This document shows positions 24,934 through 33,560 of a stretch of 41,371 nt of DNA, piece after piece. The DNA lies in contig CAMXAU010000027.1 of NCBI GenBank assembly GCA_947179325.1, positions 1-41,371 on the forward strand, in the 5' to 3' direction. The notes under the pieces are model-generated. The model was given only the letters and a program-made list of their open reading frames with translations, searched no databases and was not told the origin of the DNA. Within the stretch, counting starts at the first letter, position 1. Every line of letters begins with the position of its first letter. Made by a program: the position numbers and the translations under genes. Origin of the DNA: an uncultured Bacteroidales bacterium. GTDB taxonomy: Bacteria > Bacteroidota > Bacteroidia > Bacteroidales > UBA932.

Positions 24934-25845
24934 ATGCTCCTCAGGGAACTGATCCTTTCGTCCAGGACGGCGTTGTCTTCCGTATATCCGGAGGATGAGG
25001 CCCGTGCGATTGTAACGCGTCTCGGGGAGGCCGTGCTGGCTGTTGATTCATATACACATATAATAGAGCCTGACCGGATTGTCCCGGATGGCCCGCTGAT
25101 TGAATTCAATGATGCTGTCTCGCGTCTCATGAAAGGCGAGCCGCTCCAGTATGTCCTCGGGTATGCAGATTTCTGCGGCAGGCGTTTCCGGGTATGCCCG
25201 GATGTACTTATCCCGCGACCGGAGACAGAAATCCTGTGCATGGAGGCCGTGGAGAAATCCCGTAAGATGCCAAGCCTGAGGATACTTGACCTCTGTACCG
25301 GGTCCGGATGTATTTCATGGACACTTGCCCTCTCTGTTCCCGGCTCCATGGTGACAGGTGTGGATATCTCCGATGCGGCTCTCTCTGTTGCACGCGGGCA
25401 GGGGGATTCTCTGCAGGAGAATGGCCGGAGACTGTTTGATGGGATGGCTGAGAATGGATGCCTTGCCCCTGAATTTGTCCGGCATGATGTCCTGTCTGGT
25501 GCGGACGGGTTTGATTATGAAGGTGTTCCGTCTGATTTTGATATCATCCTGAGCAATCCTCCGTATGTCTGTGAATCAGAGCGGGGCATGATGAGAAGCA
25601 ATGTCCTTGACTATGAACCGGGGCTTGCGCTTTTCGTCCCGGATGACGATTCTTTAAAATTTTATCATTCTGTAGCAGATTTTTCAGTTAAACGGCTAAT
25701 TCCCGGTGGATTCGGTATCGTGGAGATAAATGAGGCCTTTGGTGATGCTGTAGCCGCGATTTTTTCTTCTGCGGGAATGTCCGGAGTTTCTGTCCTGAAA
25801 GATTTTGGTAACAAAAATCGCTTCGTTTTTTTCAGAAAATCATAG
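24934..25845 (+). CDS. prmC: Peptide chain release factor N5-glutamine methyltransferase
   Basis: 303 aa. N-terminal helical substrate domain, then a Rossmann methyltransferase: PRPETE (about 90-95), SAM loop DLCTGSGCIS near 112-121, and the catalytic NPPYVCESE (about 209-217). It methylates the Gln of the GGQ motif in RF1/RF2. An extra stretch after the SAM loop (about 150-185) is somewhat longer than in E. coli. It starts 3 bp after ddl and closes the operon, followed by a strong terminator. Confidence 0.95.
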   Translation: MLLRELILSSRTALSSVYPEDEARAIVTRLGEAVLAVDSYTHIIEPDRIVPDGPLIEFNDAVSRLMKGEPLQYVLGYADFCGRRFRVCPDVLIPRPETEILCMEAVEKSRKMPSLRILDLCTGSGCISWTLALSVPGSMVTGVDISDAALSVARGQGDSLQENGRRLFDGMAENGCLAPEFVRHDVLSGADGFDYEGVPSDFDIILSNPPYVCESERGMMRSNVLDYEPGLALFVPDDDSLKFYHSVADFSVKRLIPGGFGIVEINEAFGDAVAAIFSSAGMSGVSVLKDFGNKNRFVFFRKS

Positions 25846-25875
25846 CTGCACAGCACTGTAGTGGCGTTTCAGACT

Positions 25876-25914
25876 ATTATCCGTGTGCCATTTTCGGAAC
25901 ACGGATAATTTTTT
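25876..25914 (+). terminator. Terminator of the pbp1A-ddl-prmC operon
   Basis: Perfect 11-bp stem (25876-25886 with 25899-25909) followed by a six-T run, 31 bp after the prmC stop. Confidence 0.85.
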
Positions 25915-25946
25915 ATTCCTTTGCTGCTGAAGTAAATTTTAATGTT

Positions 25947-27284
25947 ATGATGATCGTAAAGACTAAAATCTTAATGTGTGCCCTGGCGCTGTCGGTGATG
26001 GCTGCCGGATGTGAGGAACTGGATGATGACCCGAAAAAGTATCTTGAGCCAGAGCCGGATGTCTCCCTTGAGGATGTCGCGCTCCTGCTTTCAGGGATGC
26101 GTATGGAAAATGCTCACCTCAGGGAAGTCTACGATGCTGTGACTTCATCTTCATGGAATGGCTATGACGAGGAGTACATGATGAGGGACCTGTTTGTCGT
26201 TCCCGGGGCAGGTGTGGGTGATGACCGTATCCCCGATGATGCCATGATGGCTAAGAGGAAGGCCCTTGGACGTCCGGTTACCAAGGTGGGGAATGAGTAC
26301 GACAATCCTTTAAGGGACCTTATCGCAGAGGCCCTTTACCGGAAGGCTGAAACTCTCGCCTCGAAGGCGGATGGATTGTCCGGGGAAGGAGCTGCCATGA
26401 CTCCGGAACGCTACATGTCGTTTCTTCAGCAGTCTGACATACAGATCTATTGGCCTTATTCCGAGATGTGGGACGGAGAGGAATATCCGGTTGTCACGTT
26501 TGACCCTGACGGAAGCTCAACTGCCAATGTAGGCTATCGTCTGGCTGAAGGGGATGACGGAGAGCCTTATGTGCAGGAGATCATAGTTGACGAGGAGTTT
26601 GCGGAGGAACATCCGGTATGGGTTATTAACAGGAATGAAGACTATTCATTCACTTCACTTGAACTTCTCAGGATGTCCGAGCCGGAATGGGGCAGCGGAG
26701 GAGGAGAGATAATAGTCAGGCCAAAGACAGGTACTTCCTATATGGATGCCTGCCGTCCGGCGTGTCTCCCTGCCGCAGAACCTGGGTCAAGGGCCGTTGA
26801 CAAGCCTCTGCAGACCTTGGTGCTGCGTGACTTTACCATGAACAGGAATTATGACTCATGGTTTGCCGGGGCTTCGGAATTCTTTGTGAAGATAGGAGGC
26901 ATAGATGATTTCTATGCGACGACAGAGGCGGAGCTGAGACTGTACAATCCACTTGTCACGGACTTTGTGATTGTAGTGAAAAGAAGCCAGGTGGGAAAGC
27001 CGCAGCCTTTTAATGCTGTCCTGCTTTCAGACTGGACGGAGCAGTTGACGCACTGTGCTTTCATGATCGTCGAGGATGACGGCGGGACGCGAACTTCATG
27101 GAACTGCTCGGGGGTGGTGAAGATAAATTCCAAAAGCTATGGGTTTGAGATAACATTCCCTCTCAATATCCGTGACGATATTGTCTGGCGTGGGCAGCTT
27201 GCCCGTAAATATATCGAGGAAAACAATGGTGCTGTCGCCCATTATGGGGATGTTGACCTTGTGTTTGAAATAGTGGAGTATTGA
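25947..27284 (+). CDS. Unrecognised acidic lipoprotein, probably surface exposed
   Basis: 445 aa. Residues 1-22 are a lipoprotein signal peptide with lipobox AAGC; the mature Cys is followed by EELDDD, the acidic run that in Bacteroidetes marks lipoproteins for the outer surface. The rest has no motif I recognise: an acidic N-terminal region (about 23-130) with helical character, a middle part with YWPYSEMWDGEEYPVV, an Ala/Pro/Cys patch near 275-285 (DACRPACLP), and a beta-rich C-terminal half. Secreted Bacteroidetes proteins of this kind are often of unknown function. Its own transcription unit (terminator upstream); it meets the U32 gene tail to tail, and its stop lies inside a hairpin. Confidence 0.85.
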   Translation: MMIVKTKILMCALALSVMAAGCEELDDDPKKYLEPEPDVSLEDVALLLSGMRMENAHLREVYDAVTSSSWNGYDEEYMMRDLFVVPGAGVGDDRIPDDAMMAKRKALGRPVTKVGNEYDNPLRDLIAEALYRKAETLASKADGLSGEGAAMTPERYMSFLQQSDIQIYWPYSEMWDGEEYPVVTFDPDGSSTANVGYRLAEGDDGEPYVQEIIVDEEFAEEHPVWVINRNEDYSFTSLELLRMSEPEWGSGGGEIIVRPKTGTSYMDACRPACLPAAEPGSRAVDKPLQTLVLRDFTMNRNYDSWFAGASEFFVKIGGIDDFYATTEAELRLYNPLVTDFVIVVKRSQVGKPQPFNAVLLSDWTEQLTHCAFMIVEDDGGTRTSWNCSGVVKINSKSYGFEITFPLNIRDDIVWRGQLARKYIEENNGAVAHYGDVDLVFEIVEY

Positions 27285-27297
27285 TTGCTCCACTATT
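27269..27297. terminator. Hairpin covering the stop codons of two convergent genes
   Basis: Perfect 10-bp stem AATAGTGGAG/CTCCACTATT (27269-27278 with 27288-27297, 9-base loop). It includes the stop of the lipoprotein (27282-27284) in the loop and the stop of the U32 gene (27293-27295) in the right arm. There are no long T tracts. It probably serves as shared 3'-end structure for both transcripts. Confidence 0.55.
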
Positions 27298-29227
27298 CTG
27301 ACACTGTCATTTCGCAATTGCGGCAGTCGAATCCGAGGGTCAGACGCCTGCCATTGTTTGTGAGAAACAGAGGGCTGTTGTCATTGCCGCGCCGTTGTCT
27401 TGGGCATAGGCCCAGTTCATGACGGATACAGTATTTTGTCCTCATCAGCTCAGCCTTGTCCCTGTGTGTCAGCTCGTATGCGCTTTCCTTGACTTGCAGC
27501 CCAGCCCTTGAATAAAAGGCTTCTGCCGCCTTGTTCGATATGTTTGCCCTATAGTCAAGGACATCTATGCGGTCTGTGGCTTCATGTGGCTGCTGGATGC
27601 TCCTTGAAATATATAGGGGGACAGCATTGCATGGCATTGTGTCCAGCTGCTCTGAAAGTGTCCTGCGTATTGCATTGATTGCAGATGCAGGCATCAGGGG
27701 CAGGATAATCCCCTCCGGAATTTCTTCAAAGATGAAGGAATATATGCCGGATGTCTTGGACAGCTGTGCGGTGAACATTGACAGCATCCTGTCCTGGTTC
27801 TCCGCCGCGGTCCCTGATGGGATCTGTACTGAGGCTTCCCTGCCATCCTCGCTGACTGCCTTAAGCTTCATTGGAAATGTCATGCCCTGGTCCGGACTGC
27901 CGTCTTCGCCGGCATTTGCCCTGGACAGTGCCAGATGTACATCAATCAGCCGTCGGCATGGACTGGATTCGATTGCCTTTTCGAAAGCGATGCTGAAATT
28001 GCGGAATATCTTCGCTCCGTTGTATAATTCCGGAGATGCTTTGCATTGCACTGCAAGGCCGTTGCATACGTCAGCGCGGACTCCGGTGACTTCTCCGCTC
28101 CGGCTGACGAATGAAAGTCCGTCACCGTTGCTGAGGACTACATCCCGTCCGCCTTCCTTTCCTTTCCTTCCGGTATTTTCTTTTGCCGGCAGGATTGTGA
28201 AGCTTGTATGGGCTTTGTTGAGTCCGGAGACAGTCCCTATTTCCTCTCCCATTGACTTCGCGGCATCCATGGATGCCCATCTGCCTCTCTTCCCGTCAAT
28301 GAACAGCTCTGTGTATCCTCGGTTGAATGTCTTCCCGATGTCTGGGACAAATCCTCCTGTGACGCGGCCGAAGGATGCCCTGGAGAATCTTCCTGCATTT
28401 CCCGGCATCGCGATGAACCGGTCCAGTGCCATGGAATATTCTCTTACTGCATTCTTTACGTATGATATGTTCTTCAGCCTCCCCTCGATCTTGAATGATG
28501 TGACACCTGCTTCTGCCAGGTCTCCTAATCTGTCTTTCAGGCTGTAGTCCTTGAGGGAAAGCAGTGACTTGTTCTTGACAAGTGTGTTCCCGGAATTGTC
28601 AATGAGGTCGTATCTTGAACGGCAGGCCTGGATGCATGCCCCCCTGTTCGCGCTTCTTCCGGAAATCTTCTCTGACAGGTAGCACTGTCCGCTATAGCAT
28701 ACGCACAGCGCGCCATGGACAAAGAACTCGATCTCACACTCTACGCTGCCGGATACCTCCTTTATCTGCTCCAGGGACATCTCCCTTTCAAGGATCAGAC
28801 GTGAAAATCCCGCCTTTTCAAGGAACTGTGCCTTTTCAGGAGTCCTTATGGCGCATTGTGTCGAGGCGTGCAGAGGTATCTCCCTGGTTCTCTCCGTTGT
28901 GTCTGCCGCATTTTTGCGCAGCATTTCTGCGAAGGCCATGTCCTGGACTATTATGGCGTCAGCCCCGGCCTCCCGCACTGCATGCAGTGTGTCCATGGCC
29001 TCCTGCAGCTCGGAGTCGTATATGATGGTGTTGAGAGTCACAAATATCCTCGCCCCGAACTGATGTGCATAGCTGCATAGCCTGGCTATTTCGCTTATTT
29101 CGTTTCCTGCGGCCTGCCTGGCCCCGAAGCGCGGAGCCGCGATATACACAGCATCGGCACCGCAGTCTATTGCCGCGATGCCGATGTCAGCGTTCCTTGC
29201 TGGAGCAAGAAGTTCAAGTCTCCTCAT
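27293..29227 (-). CDS. U32 peptidase-family protein (RlhA/TrhP-like RNA hydroxylation)
   Basis: 644 aa. TIM-barrel-like N-terminal half with LLAPARNADIGIAAIDCGADAVYI and the U32 signature region FVHGALCVCYSGQCYLSE (about residues 168-185), followed by NRGACIQACR. These Cys residues are those proposed to bind an iron-sulfur cluster. A further Cys set lies at the C-terminus (YCIRHELGLCP and FDCRNCEM). E. coli relatives RlhA and TrhP make 5-hydroxycytidine in 23S rRNA and 5-hydroxyuridine in tRNA; older annotation calls them collagenases. Which RNA is the target is not decided here. It begins 11 bp after the TPR gene and is probably cotranscribed with it. Confidence 0.9.
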   Translation of the reverse strand: MRRLELLAPARNADIGIAAIDCGADAVYIAAPRFGARQAAGNEISEIARLCSYAHQFGARIFVTLNTIIYDSELQEAMDTLHAVREAGADAIIVQDMAFAEMLRKNAADTTERTREIPLHASTQCAIRTPEKAQFLEKAGFSRLILEREMSLEQIKEVSGSVECEIEFFVHGALCVCYSGQCYLSEKISGRSANRGACIQACRSRYDLIDNSGNTLVKNKSLLSLKDYSLKDRLGDLAEAGVTSFKIEGRLKNISYVKNAVREYSMALDRFIAMPGNAGRFSRASFGRVTGGFVPDIGKTFNRGYTELFIDGKRGRWASMDAAKSMGEEIGTVSGLNKAHTSFTILPAKENTGRKGKEGGRDVVLSNGDGLSFVSRSGEVTGVRADVCNGLAVQCKASPELYNGAKIFRNFSIAFEKAIESSPCRRLIDVHLALSRANAGEDGSPDQGMTFPMKLKAVSEDGREASVQIPSGTAAENQDRMLSMFTAQLSKTSGIYSFIFEEIPEGIILPLMPASAINAIRRTLSEQLDTMPCNAVPLYISRSIQQPHEATDRIDVLDYRANISNKAAEAFYSRAGLQVKESAYELTHRDKAELMRTKYCIRHELGLCPRQRRGNDNSPLFLTNNGRRLTLGFDCRNCEMTVSE

Positions 29228-29238
29228 AGAATCTGCTA

Positions 29239-30168
29239 CTACAGAGTCTGGAGCTGCTGTTTTGCAGTTTCCCCGAATTTAGGGTCTGCAACAATCTTCT
29301 GATAGTATGCCTTTGCCTTCTCCTTGTCGCCGAGCTGCTGTGAAAGAGCTGCAATTGTATAGCACATCTGGTTTGCATCCTTTGCGTTAGGAGACATCTC
29401 AAGATATTTCTCAAGGTAGTTTATAGCATCAGCGTTGTTCTTGAGCTGCGAAGCGGCTGTTCCGGCCACCTTGTAGGCAGTTGCGTTCTCAAGATATCCG
29501 TTTGACTTTACTGCTGCGTCTATTGCACCCTGGTATTTCTTTGCCTTCAGTTCTGCAGCTGCAATCTTTACATATATGTTTGAAAGCTGCTTGAATGCGT
29601 CTTTCTCCTGTCCAAGCTCTGCGGCCTTCAGGAATGTCTCTTCTGCCTCAGCGATAGCGCCGGTCTGGGTAAGTGCCTGTCCAAGGCTGATGTATGCCCT
29701 TCCGTTCTCAGGGTCAGATTCAATGACGTCCTTGTATGCAGGGACAGCCTCTGAGAAGTTCTTGTCACGGAGAAGACCGTTGGCCTTCTGCATGAGGAGC
29801 TGCGGGATGAGGGCGGCAGCATCATTTGCAATGTCTTCATTGCCATATTCCCCTGCAACTTCAATTGCCTCTTTCAGCTGAGGGATTGCCTTGTCATAGT
29901 CCTTGTTCTGTGCATACTCCTTTCCGATGGCCAGGACGAGCTTAGGTATGATGTCCTTGCAGTTGTTGACAACATCAGCACCTTCCTCACCGCAGGCTTC
30001 TGCAATGGAAAGTGCCTGCCTGAATGCCGTGAGGGCACCTGCATTGTCTCCCATCTGTAGGGCCATCGCGCCGTTGTTGTAGGTCTCGGTAGCTGTAGCC
30101 ATATCCTGTGCAGATACGGAAATAGCGGCAAGCAAAGTCGCTATTGCAATAAGAAAAAATCTTTTCAT
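29239..30168 (-). CDS. Exported tetratricopeptide-repeat protein
   Basis: 309 aa from the ATG at 30168 (MKRFFLIA), which opens a clean signal peptide ending in VSAQ. The rest is helical TPR: repeats with the W/L-G-Y-A-F-A-P spacing can be followed at about 26-60, 80-115, 120-160, 155-190, 225-260 and 268-300 (for example AYISLGQALTQTGAIAEAEETFLKA, seen in two halves). Such proteins act as periplasmic scaffolds. A perfect -7 box lies upstream (30279-30272), and the U32 gene follows 11 bp downstream. The partner is unknown. Confidence 0.88.
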   Translation of the reverse strand: MKRFFLIAIATLLAAISVSAQDMATATETYNNGAMALQMGDNAGALTAFRQALSIAEACGEEGADVVNNCKDIIPKLVLAIGKEYAQNKDYDKAIPQLKEAIEVAGEYGNEDIANDAAALIPQLLMQKANGLLRDKNFSEAVPAYKDVIESDPENGRAYISLGQALTQTGAIAEAEETFLKAAELGQEKDAFKQLSNIYVKIAAAELKAKKYQGAIDAAVKSNGYLENATAYKVAGTAASQLKNNADAINYLEKYLEMSPNAKDANQMCYTIAALSQQLGDKEKAKAYYQKIVADPKFGETAKQQLQTL

Positions 30169-30271
30169 AATAATAGTGTTCATTAATTTTTATCTCTGTC
30201 AGGTGCCTTGCCGGGGCCTCCCGGCGCGTGCGTGTGCAATGCACTCAATTTGTTTCAACGCGCACGAAATG

Positions 30272-30279
30272 CAAAATTA
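30272..30279 (-). promoter_or_regulatory. -7 promoter box (TAATTTTG) for the TPR-U32 unit
   Basis: Perfect TAnnTTTG on the minus strand, about 100 bp upstream of the TPR ATG. The -33 is weak (TTGC at 21 bp). The long leader contains GC-rich inverted segments (about 30210-30230). Confidence 0.5.
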
Positions 30280-30293
30280 GCAAAAAAATGTTT

Positions 30294-30301
30294 TAATTTT
30301 G
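30294..30301 (+). promoter_or_regulatory. -7 promoter box (TAATTTTG) for the M16-like/DUF3109 unit
   Basis: Identical box on the plus strand, 14 bp from the minus-strand one, 20 bp before the ATG at 30321. The two promoters are back to back and could compete for polymerase. Confidence 0.5.
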
Positions 30302-30320
30302 CAACTCATAATTGATAAAG

Positions 30321-32960
30321 ATGAGTAAAAGGTTAAATATATTGTTTTTTGTGTTGCCGGCGCTGGCTTTCCTGCCGGTTTTCTCATACGGGCAGAACAT
30401 CCCGTCACTTCCGCAGGACCCTGATGTCACTAAAGGAGCATTTCCTGACGGAATCTCATATTACCTTGTCACCAACAAGACGGAAAAGGGCCTTATTGAC
30501 TTTGCCCTTGTGCAGAAGCTTGCCCCATGTGATACCGCTGTCCGCACTGCGGACATGGTAAGGGAGTCGCTTGCGGAGATCCCGAGGTTCGGGAGCCGGG
30601 GGGCCAGGGAGTTTGTTGTGCGGAACGGGCTGTTCCGCTCAAGGAATGTTCCTATGGACCGCTCCGGGCTTGTCGATGTCCGGGAGGATGCGGCTGTATA
30701 CCGTTTCGGGACCCTTCCTGCATCAAGGGGGGAGGCCGCCCTGGACTCCACTCTGCTGATGATTTTCGGAATCATAGAGAACACTGCCTGCCAGGCATGC
30801 GGCGGTGTCCCTGTCTCGTCCAATGCGATTGTTATCTCCGGTGACATAGACAAGGATGCAGTCCTGAAAAAGATGAAGGTGCTGTCCCTTATGGTCCCGC
30901 GGCAGGCCTCTTCCGGGCCGGAGCCCGAAGCGTACAGATGGCAGGCCTCTGATTCCCTGATATGTGTGGTTACCGAGGACAGGAACTCCAGATTCTCCAC
31001 AGTCAAGGCTGTATACTCCTCTCCAAGGACTCCGGAAAACATGATGGGGACCGTGCTCCCGCTTGTGTCGGAGAGGCTGGGTGACATAATGGGTACTGTA
31101 CTCAAGAAGCGGCTGTATACGGAGATGAAAAGAAACGGTATCCCGCTCGCGTTTGTCGGATACCGGTATTACAAGAGTGCAGAACAGGCCGGGGATGAGA
31201 AATATGAGATAAGCATACATACAGACAGCAGGCATACAGAAAAGGCAGTGCAGATAATGGCAGGAGTCCTTTCTGACATTGATTGCAAGGGAGTGCTCCC
31301 CAAAGAGTTTGTAGATGCGCGGGGAGAGTACCTCATGGGGCTTTATGCCGAGTCCATGGCGCCGGTCACAAGGAACAGCACGTATGTTGACATGTGCATA
31401 TCTTCTTTCCTCTATGGTTCGGATCTCTCACGGAAAGAAGACCGTTTCAGGTTTTTTGTCAGGGGGAAGATGGCTGACTCCACACAGGCCAGGATGTTCA
31501 ACAGGTTTGCATCAGAACTCATTGACAGCACTGTAAATCTTGTCCTCTCCGTGAAGAGCGACTCTCTCGCATTCGATGCAGAGAGCCTTGCCGGACAGTT
31601 TGAGTCTGGGTGGAAAGGCCGCAATGACGAGTACATGTCCTATGCCGCCAACCAGAACGACTCGCTTGCCATGGAGACCTCTTCCGTGAAGATAAAGGTG
31701 AAGAGCACAAGGAAGGAGCCGGTCTCCGGCGGGACATTATGGAAATTTGCCAATGGGGTGAATGTCGTCTACAAGAGAATGACGACGGGTGGACTTTTCT
31801 ATTATACGATGGTGATAAGGGGAGGATATTCCGCCATGCCTGATATCAAGCCTGGGGAGGGGGCTTTCCTTTCCGATATGCTTGAGACGTATAATATATG
31901 TGGACTGAGGCCTGAGGATTTCAACTCAATCCTGCTTGCCAACGGGATAACGATGTCAAGCAAGGTAGGTCTGTCGGACATGAGGATATCCGGCATGGCT
32001 CCGAGGCCAAGCCTTACGCTCCTGATGAAGTCGCTTGCCGCTGTCGCAAATGACAGGAGCACCGACCAGGGGAATTTTGACTATTACAGGGCATGCGAGA
32101 CAATCCGCCTTGAAGCAAGAAAGAACACGCTCCCTGACCGTATCGCCGCTATTGACAGCCTGATGTGCCCTTCATACAGATATTCCCAGGACAAGACACC
32201 GGGTGCGCTGTACCCTGATCTCCAGGACCGTGCAATGGCTTTCTTTGACGAGCAGTTCTCGCGTGTCAATGACGGGGTGATAGTCATTGTCGGGGATATG
32301 GAGGAGACCGCAATGATGAAATTCCTGCAGAAGCATATCGGGGCCTTCAGGACAATGGAGCACGGCTCGGTACGTGTCAAGCTGCCTTATCAGCCTATTT
32401 CCGGATGGACTACCCATATGACGGACGGGAGGAAGGCAAGCGTGGATGTCGCAATGTCTTCACCTCTGCCGTTCAGCGCAGAGAACTATATGGCGGCAAA
32501 AGTCGCTGCGCTTGCAGTCCAGGATGCATTGAACCAGTCAATGTGCGGGACAGGGACATCCCTTAGGGTGTCATCTGAGCTGACAATGTATCCCCAGGAA
32601 AGGTTCAGTGTCCTTGTCTCGGTGGAGAATGTACCTTTGGAAAGGCTGCCGGCTGGAGAAAGCCATGAGGATCCCGTGCGTCTTCTGTACCGGATACGGG
32701 AAACTCTCTCTGACCTTTCTGCAAGGCCGGTTCCGGCAGATCGGCTGAATGTATATAAGGCCATGGTCTCAAATGAAATAGCGTCACTCCAGAATGAGCC
32801 TGGATATTGGCTTTCTGTGGTTGCTGCAAGGTATGTGGACGGCAAGGACCTCAACACGAAATATTCGGACAAGGTGAATGCTGTGAGTGCAGAAAGGGTG
32901 AAGGAGATAATAGCATCCCTTAATACAGGGAGTAAAGTTGAATATGTAATAAACCGGTAA
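30321..32960 (+). CDS. Exported M16-peptidase-like protein lacking the zinc site
   Basis: 879 aa from the ATG at 30321; the frame extends three codons to a TTG but MSKRLN begins the signal peptide (ends VFSYGQ). It has two M16-like halves: IVISGDIDKDAVLKKM (about 174-190) and IVIVGDMEETAMMKFL (about 655-670) are the usual VGD strand-helix blocks, and NGVNVVYKRM...TMVIRGGYSAM opens the second half. The HxxEH zinc motif is missing from both halves: the position where HFLEH is expected in the second half reads GEGAFLSDML (about 512-521), and the first half has MVRESLAEIP. So this is a structural or binding relative, not a working protease. Its stop overlaps the next ATG (TAATG). Confidence 0.8.
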   Translation: MSKRLNILFFVLPALAFLPVFSYGQNIPSLPQDPDVTKGAFPDGISYYLVTNKTEKGLIDFALVQKLAPCDTAVRTADMVRESLAEIPRFGSRGAREFVVRNGLFRSRNVPMDRSGLVDVREDAAVYRFGTLPASRGEAALDSTLLMIFGIIENTACQACGGVPVSSNAIVISGDIDKDAVLKKMKVLSLMVPRQASSGPEPEAYRWQASDSLICVVTEDRNSRFSTVKAVYSSPRTPENMMGTVLPLVSERLGDIMGTVLKKRLYTEMKRNGIPLAFVGYRYYKSAEQAGDEKYEISIHTDSRHTEKAVQIMAGVLSDIDCKGVLPKEFVDARGEYLMGLYAESMAPVTRNSTYVDMCISSFLYGSDLSRKEDRFRFFVRGKMADSTQARMFNRFASELIDSTVNLVLSVKSDSLAFDAESLAGQFESGWKGRNDEYMSYAANQNDSLAMETSSVKIKVKSTRKEPVSGGTLWKFANGVNVVYKRMTTGGLFYYTMVIRGGYSAMPDIKPGEGAFLSDMLETYNICGLRPEDFNSILLANGITMSSKVGLSDMRISGMAPRPSLTLLMKSLAAVANDRSTDQGNFDYYRACETIRLEARKNTLPDRIAAIDSLMCPSYRYSQDKTPGALYPDLQDRAMAFFDEQFSRVNDGVIVIVGDMEETAMMKFLQKHIGAFRTMEHGSVRVKLPYQPISGWTTHMTDGRKASVDVAMSSPLPFSAENYMAAKVAALAVQDALNQSMCGTGTSLRVSSELTMYPQERFSVLVSVENVPLERLPAGESHEDPVRLLYRIRETLSDLSARPVPADRLNVYKAMVSNEIASLQNEPGYWLSVVAARYVDGKDLNTKYSDKVNAVSAERVKEIIASLNTGSKVEYVINR

Positions 32961-33553
32961 TGGGAAACAGATATCAGACAATTATAGAGATCGGGGACTG
33001 CCTGGTCTCATCGGAGATCCTGACAGAGTATTTTGCATGTGACTATCAGAAGTGCAAGGGCTGCTGCTGCATCATAGGTGATTCGGGCGCGCCTCTGGAT
33101 GAAAGCGAGCCGGAGGCGATAGAGAAGAATTACCATATTTTCTCTCCGTTGATGCGCGAACAGGGCAAGTCGGCTGTTCTGGATAAGGGATTTTTTGAGA
33201 TAGATATGGATGGCGACATGGTGACTCCGCTTGTGCTTGGCAGTGAAGAGTGTGCATATACATGCTTTGACGAGGACGGCAACTGCTTCTGTTCCATGGA
33301 GCGATGCTGGTTCAATGGGGAAGGGGATTTCCGGAAGCCAATATCATGCTGGCTCTATCCTATAAGGGTCTCTGTGCTCAGCAACGGGATGCGCGCCTTG
33401 AACCTGCACCGCTGGGAGATATGCAAGGACGCCTTTGCCAAGGGACGAAAAGAAAAGGTCCGCGTATATGAATTTCTACGCGAACCTATAGAACGGTATT
33501 TCGGTGAGGATTTCTATCTTGCCCTTGCCGAGACCGCAAAGCATTTCGGATAG
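32960..33553 (+). CDS. DUF3109 cysteine-cluster protein
   Basis: 197 aa. Early Cys cluster CDYQKCKGCCC (about residues 27-37) with further Cys in YTCFDEDGNCFC (about 95-106), CWF and ISCWLYPIR, a layout typical of DUF3109/YkgJ-like proteins that probably bind a metal or Fe-S cluster. No signal peptide; cytoplasmic. Function unknown. It starts within the stop of the M16-like gene (shared A at 32960), so the two are translationally coupled. It ends 7 bp from the convergent GH84 gene with only a weak 5-bp hairpin between. Confidence 0.85.
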   Translation: MGNRYQTIIEIGDCLVSSEILTEYFACDYQKCKGCCCIIGDSGAPLDESEPEAIEKNYHIFSPLMREQGKSAVLDKGFFEIDMDGDMVTPLVLGSEECAYTCFDEDGNCFCSMERCWFNGEGDFRKPISCWLYPIRVSVLSNGMRALNLHRWEICKDAFAKGRKEKVRVYEFLREPIERYFGEDFYLALAETAKHFG

Positions 33554-33560
33554 GGCCTTC

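Noticed and set aside
27567..28547. A 326-codon plus-strand frame inside the U32 gene.
   Set aside because: Antisense shadow of a well-conserved gene; Ser/Pro-rich and lacking any domain or promoter.
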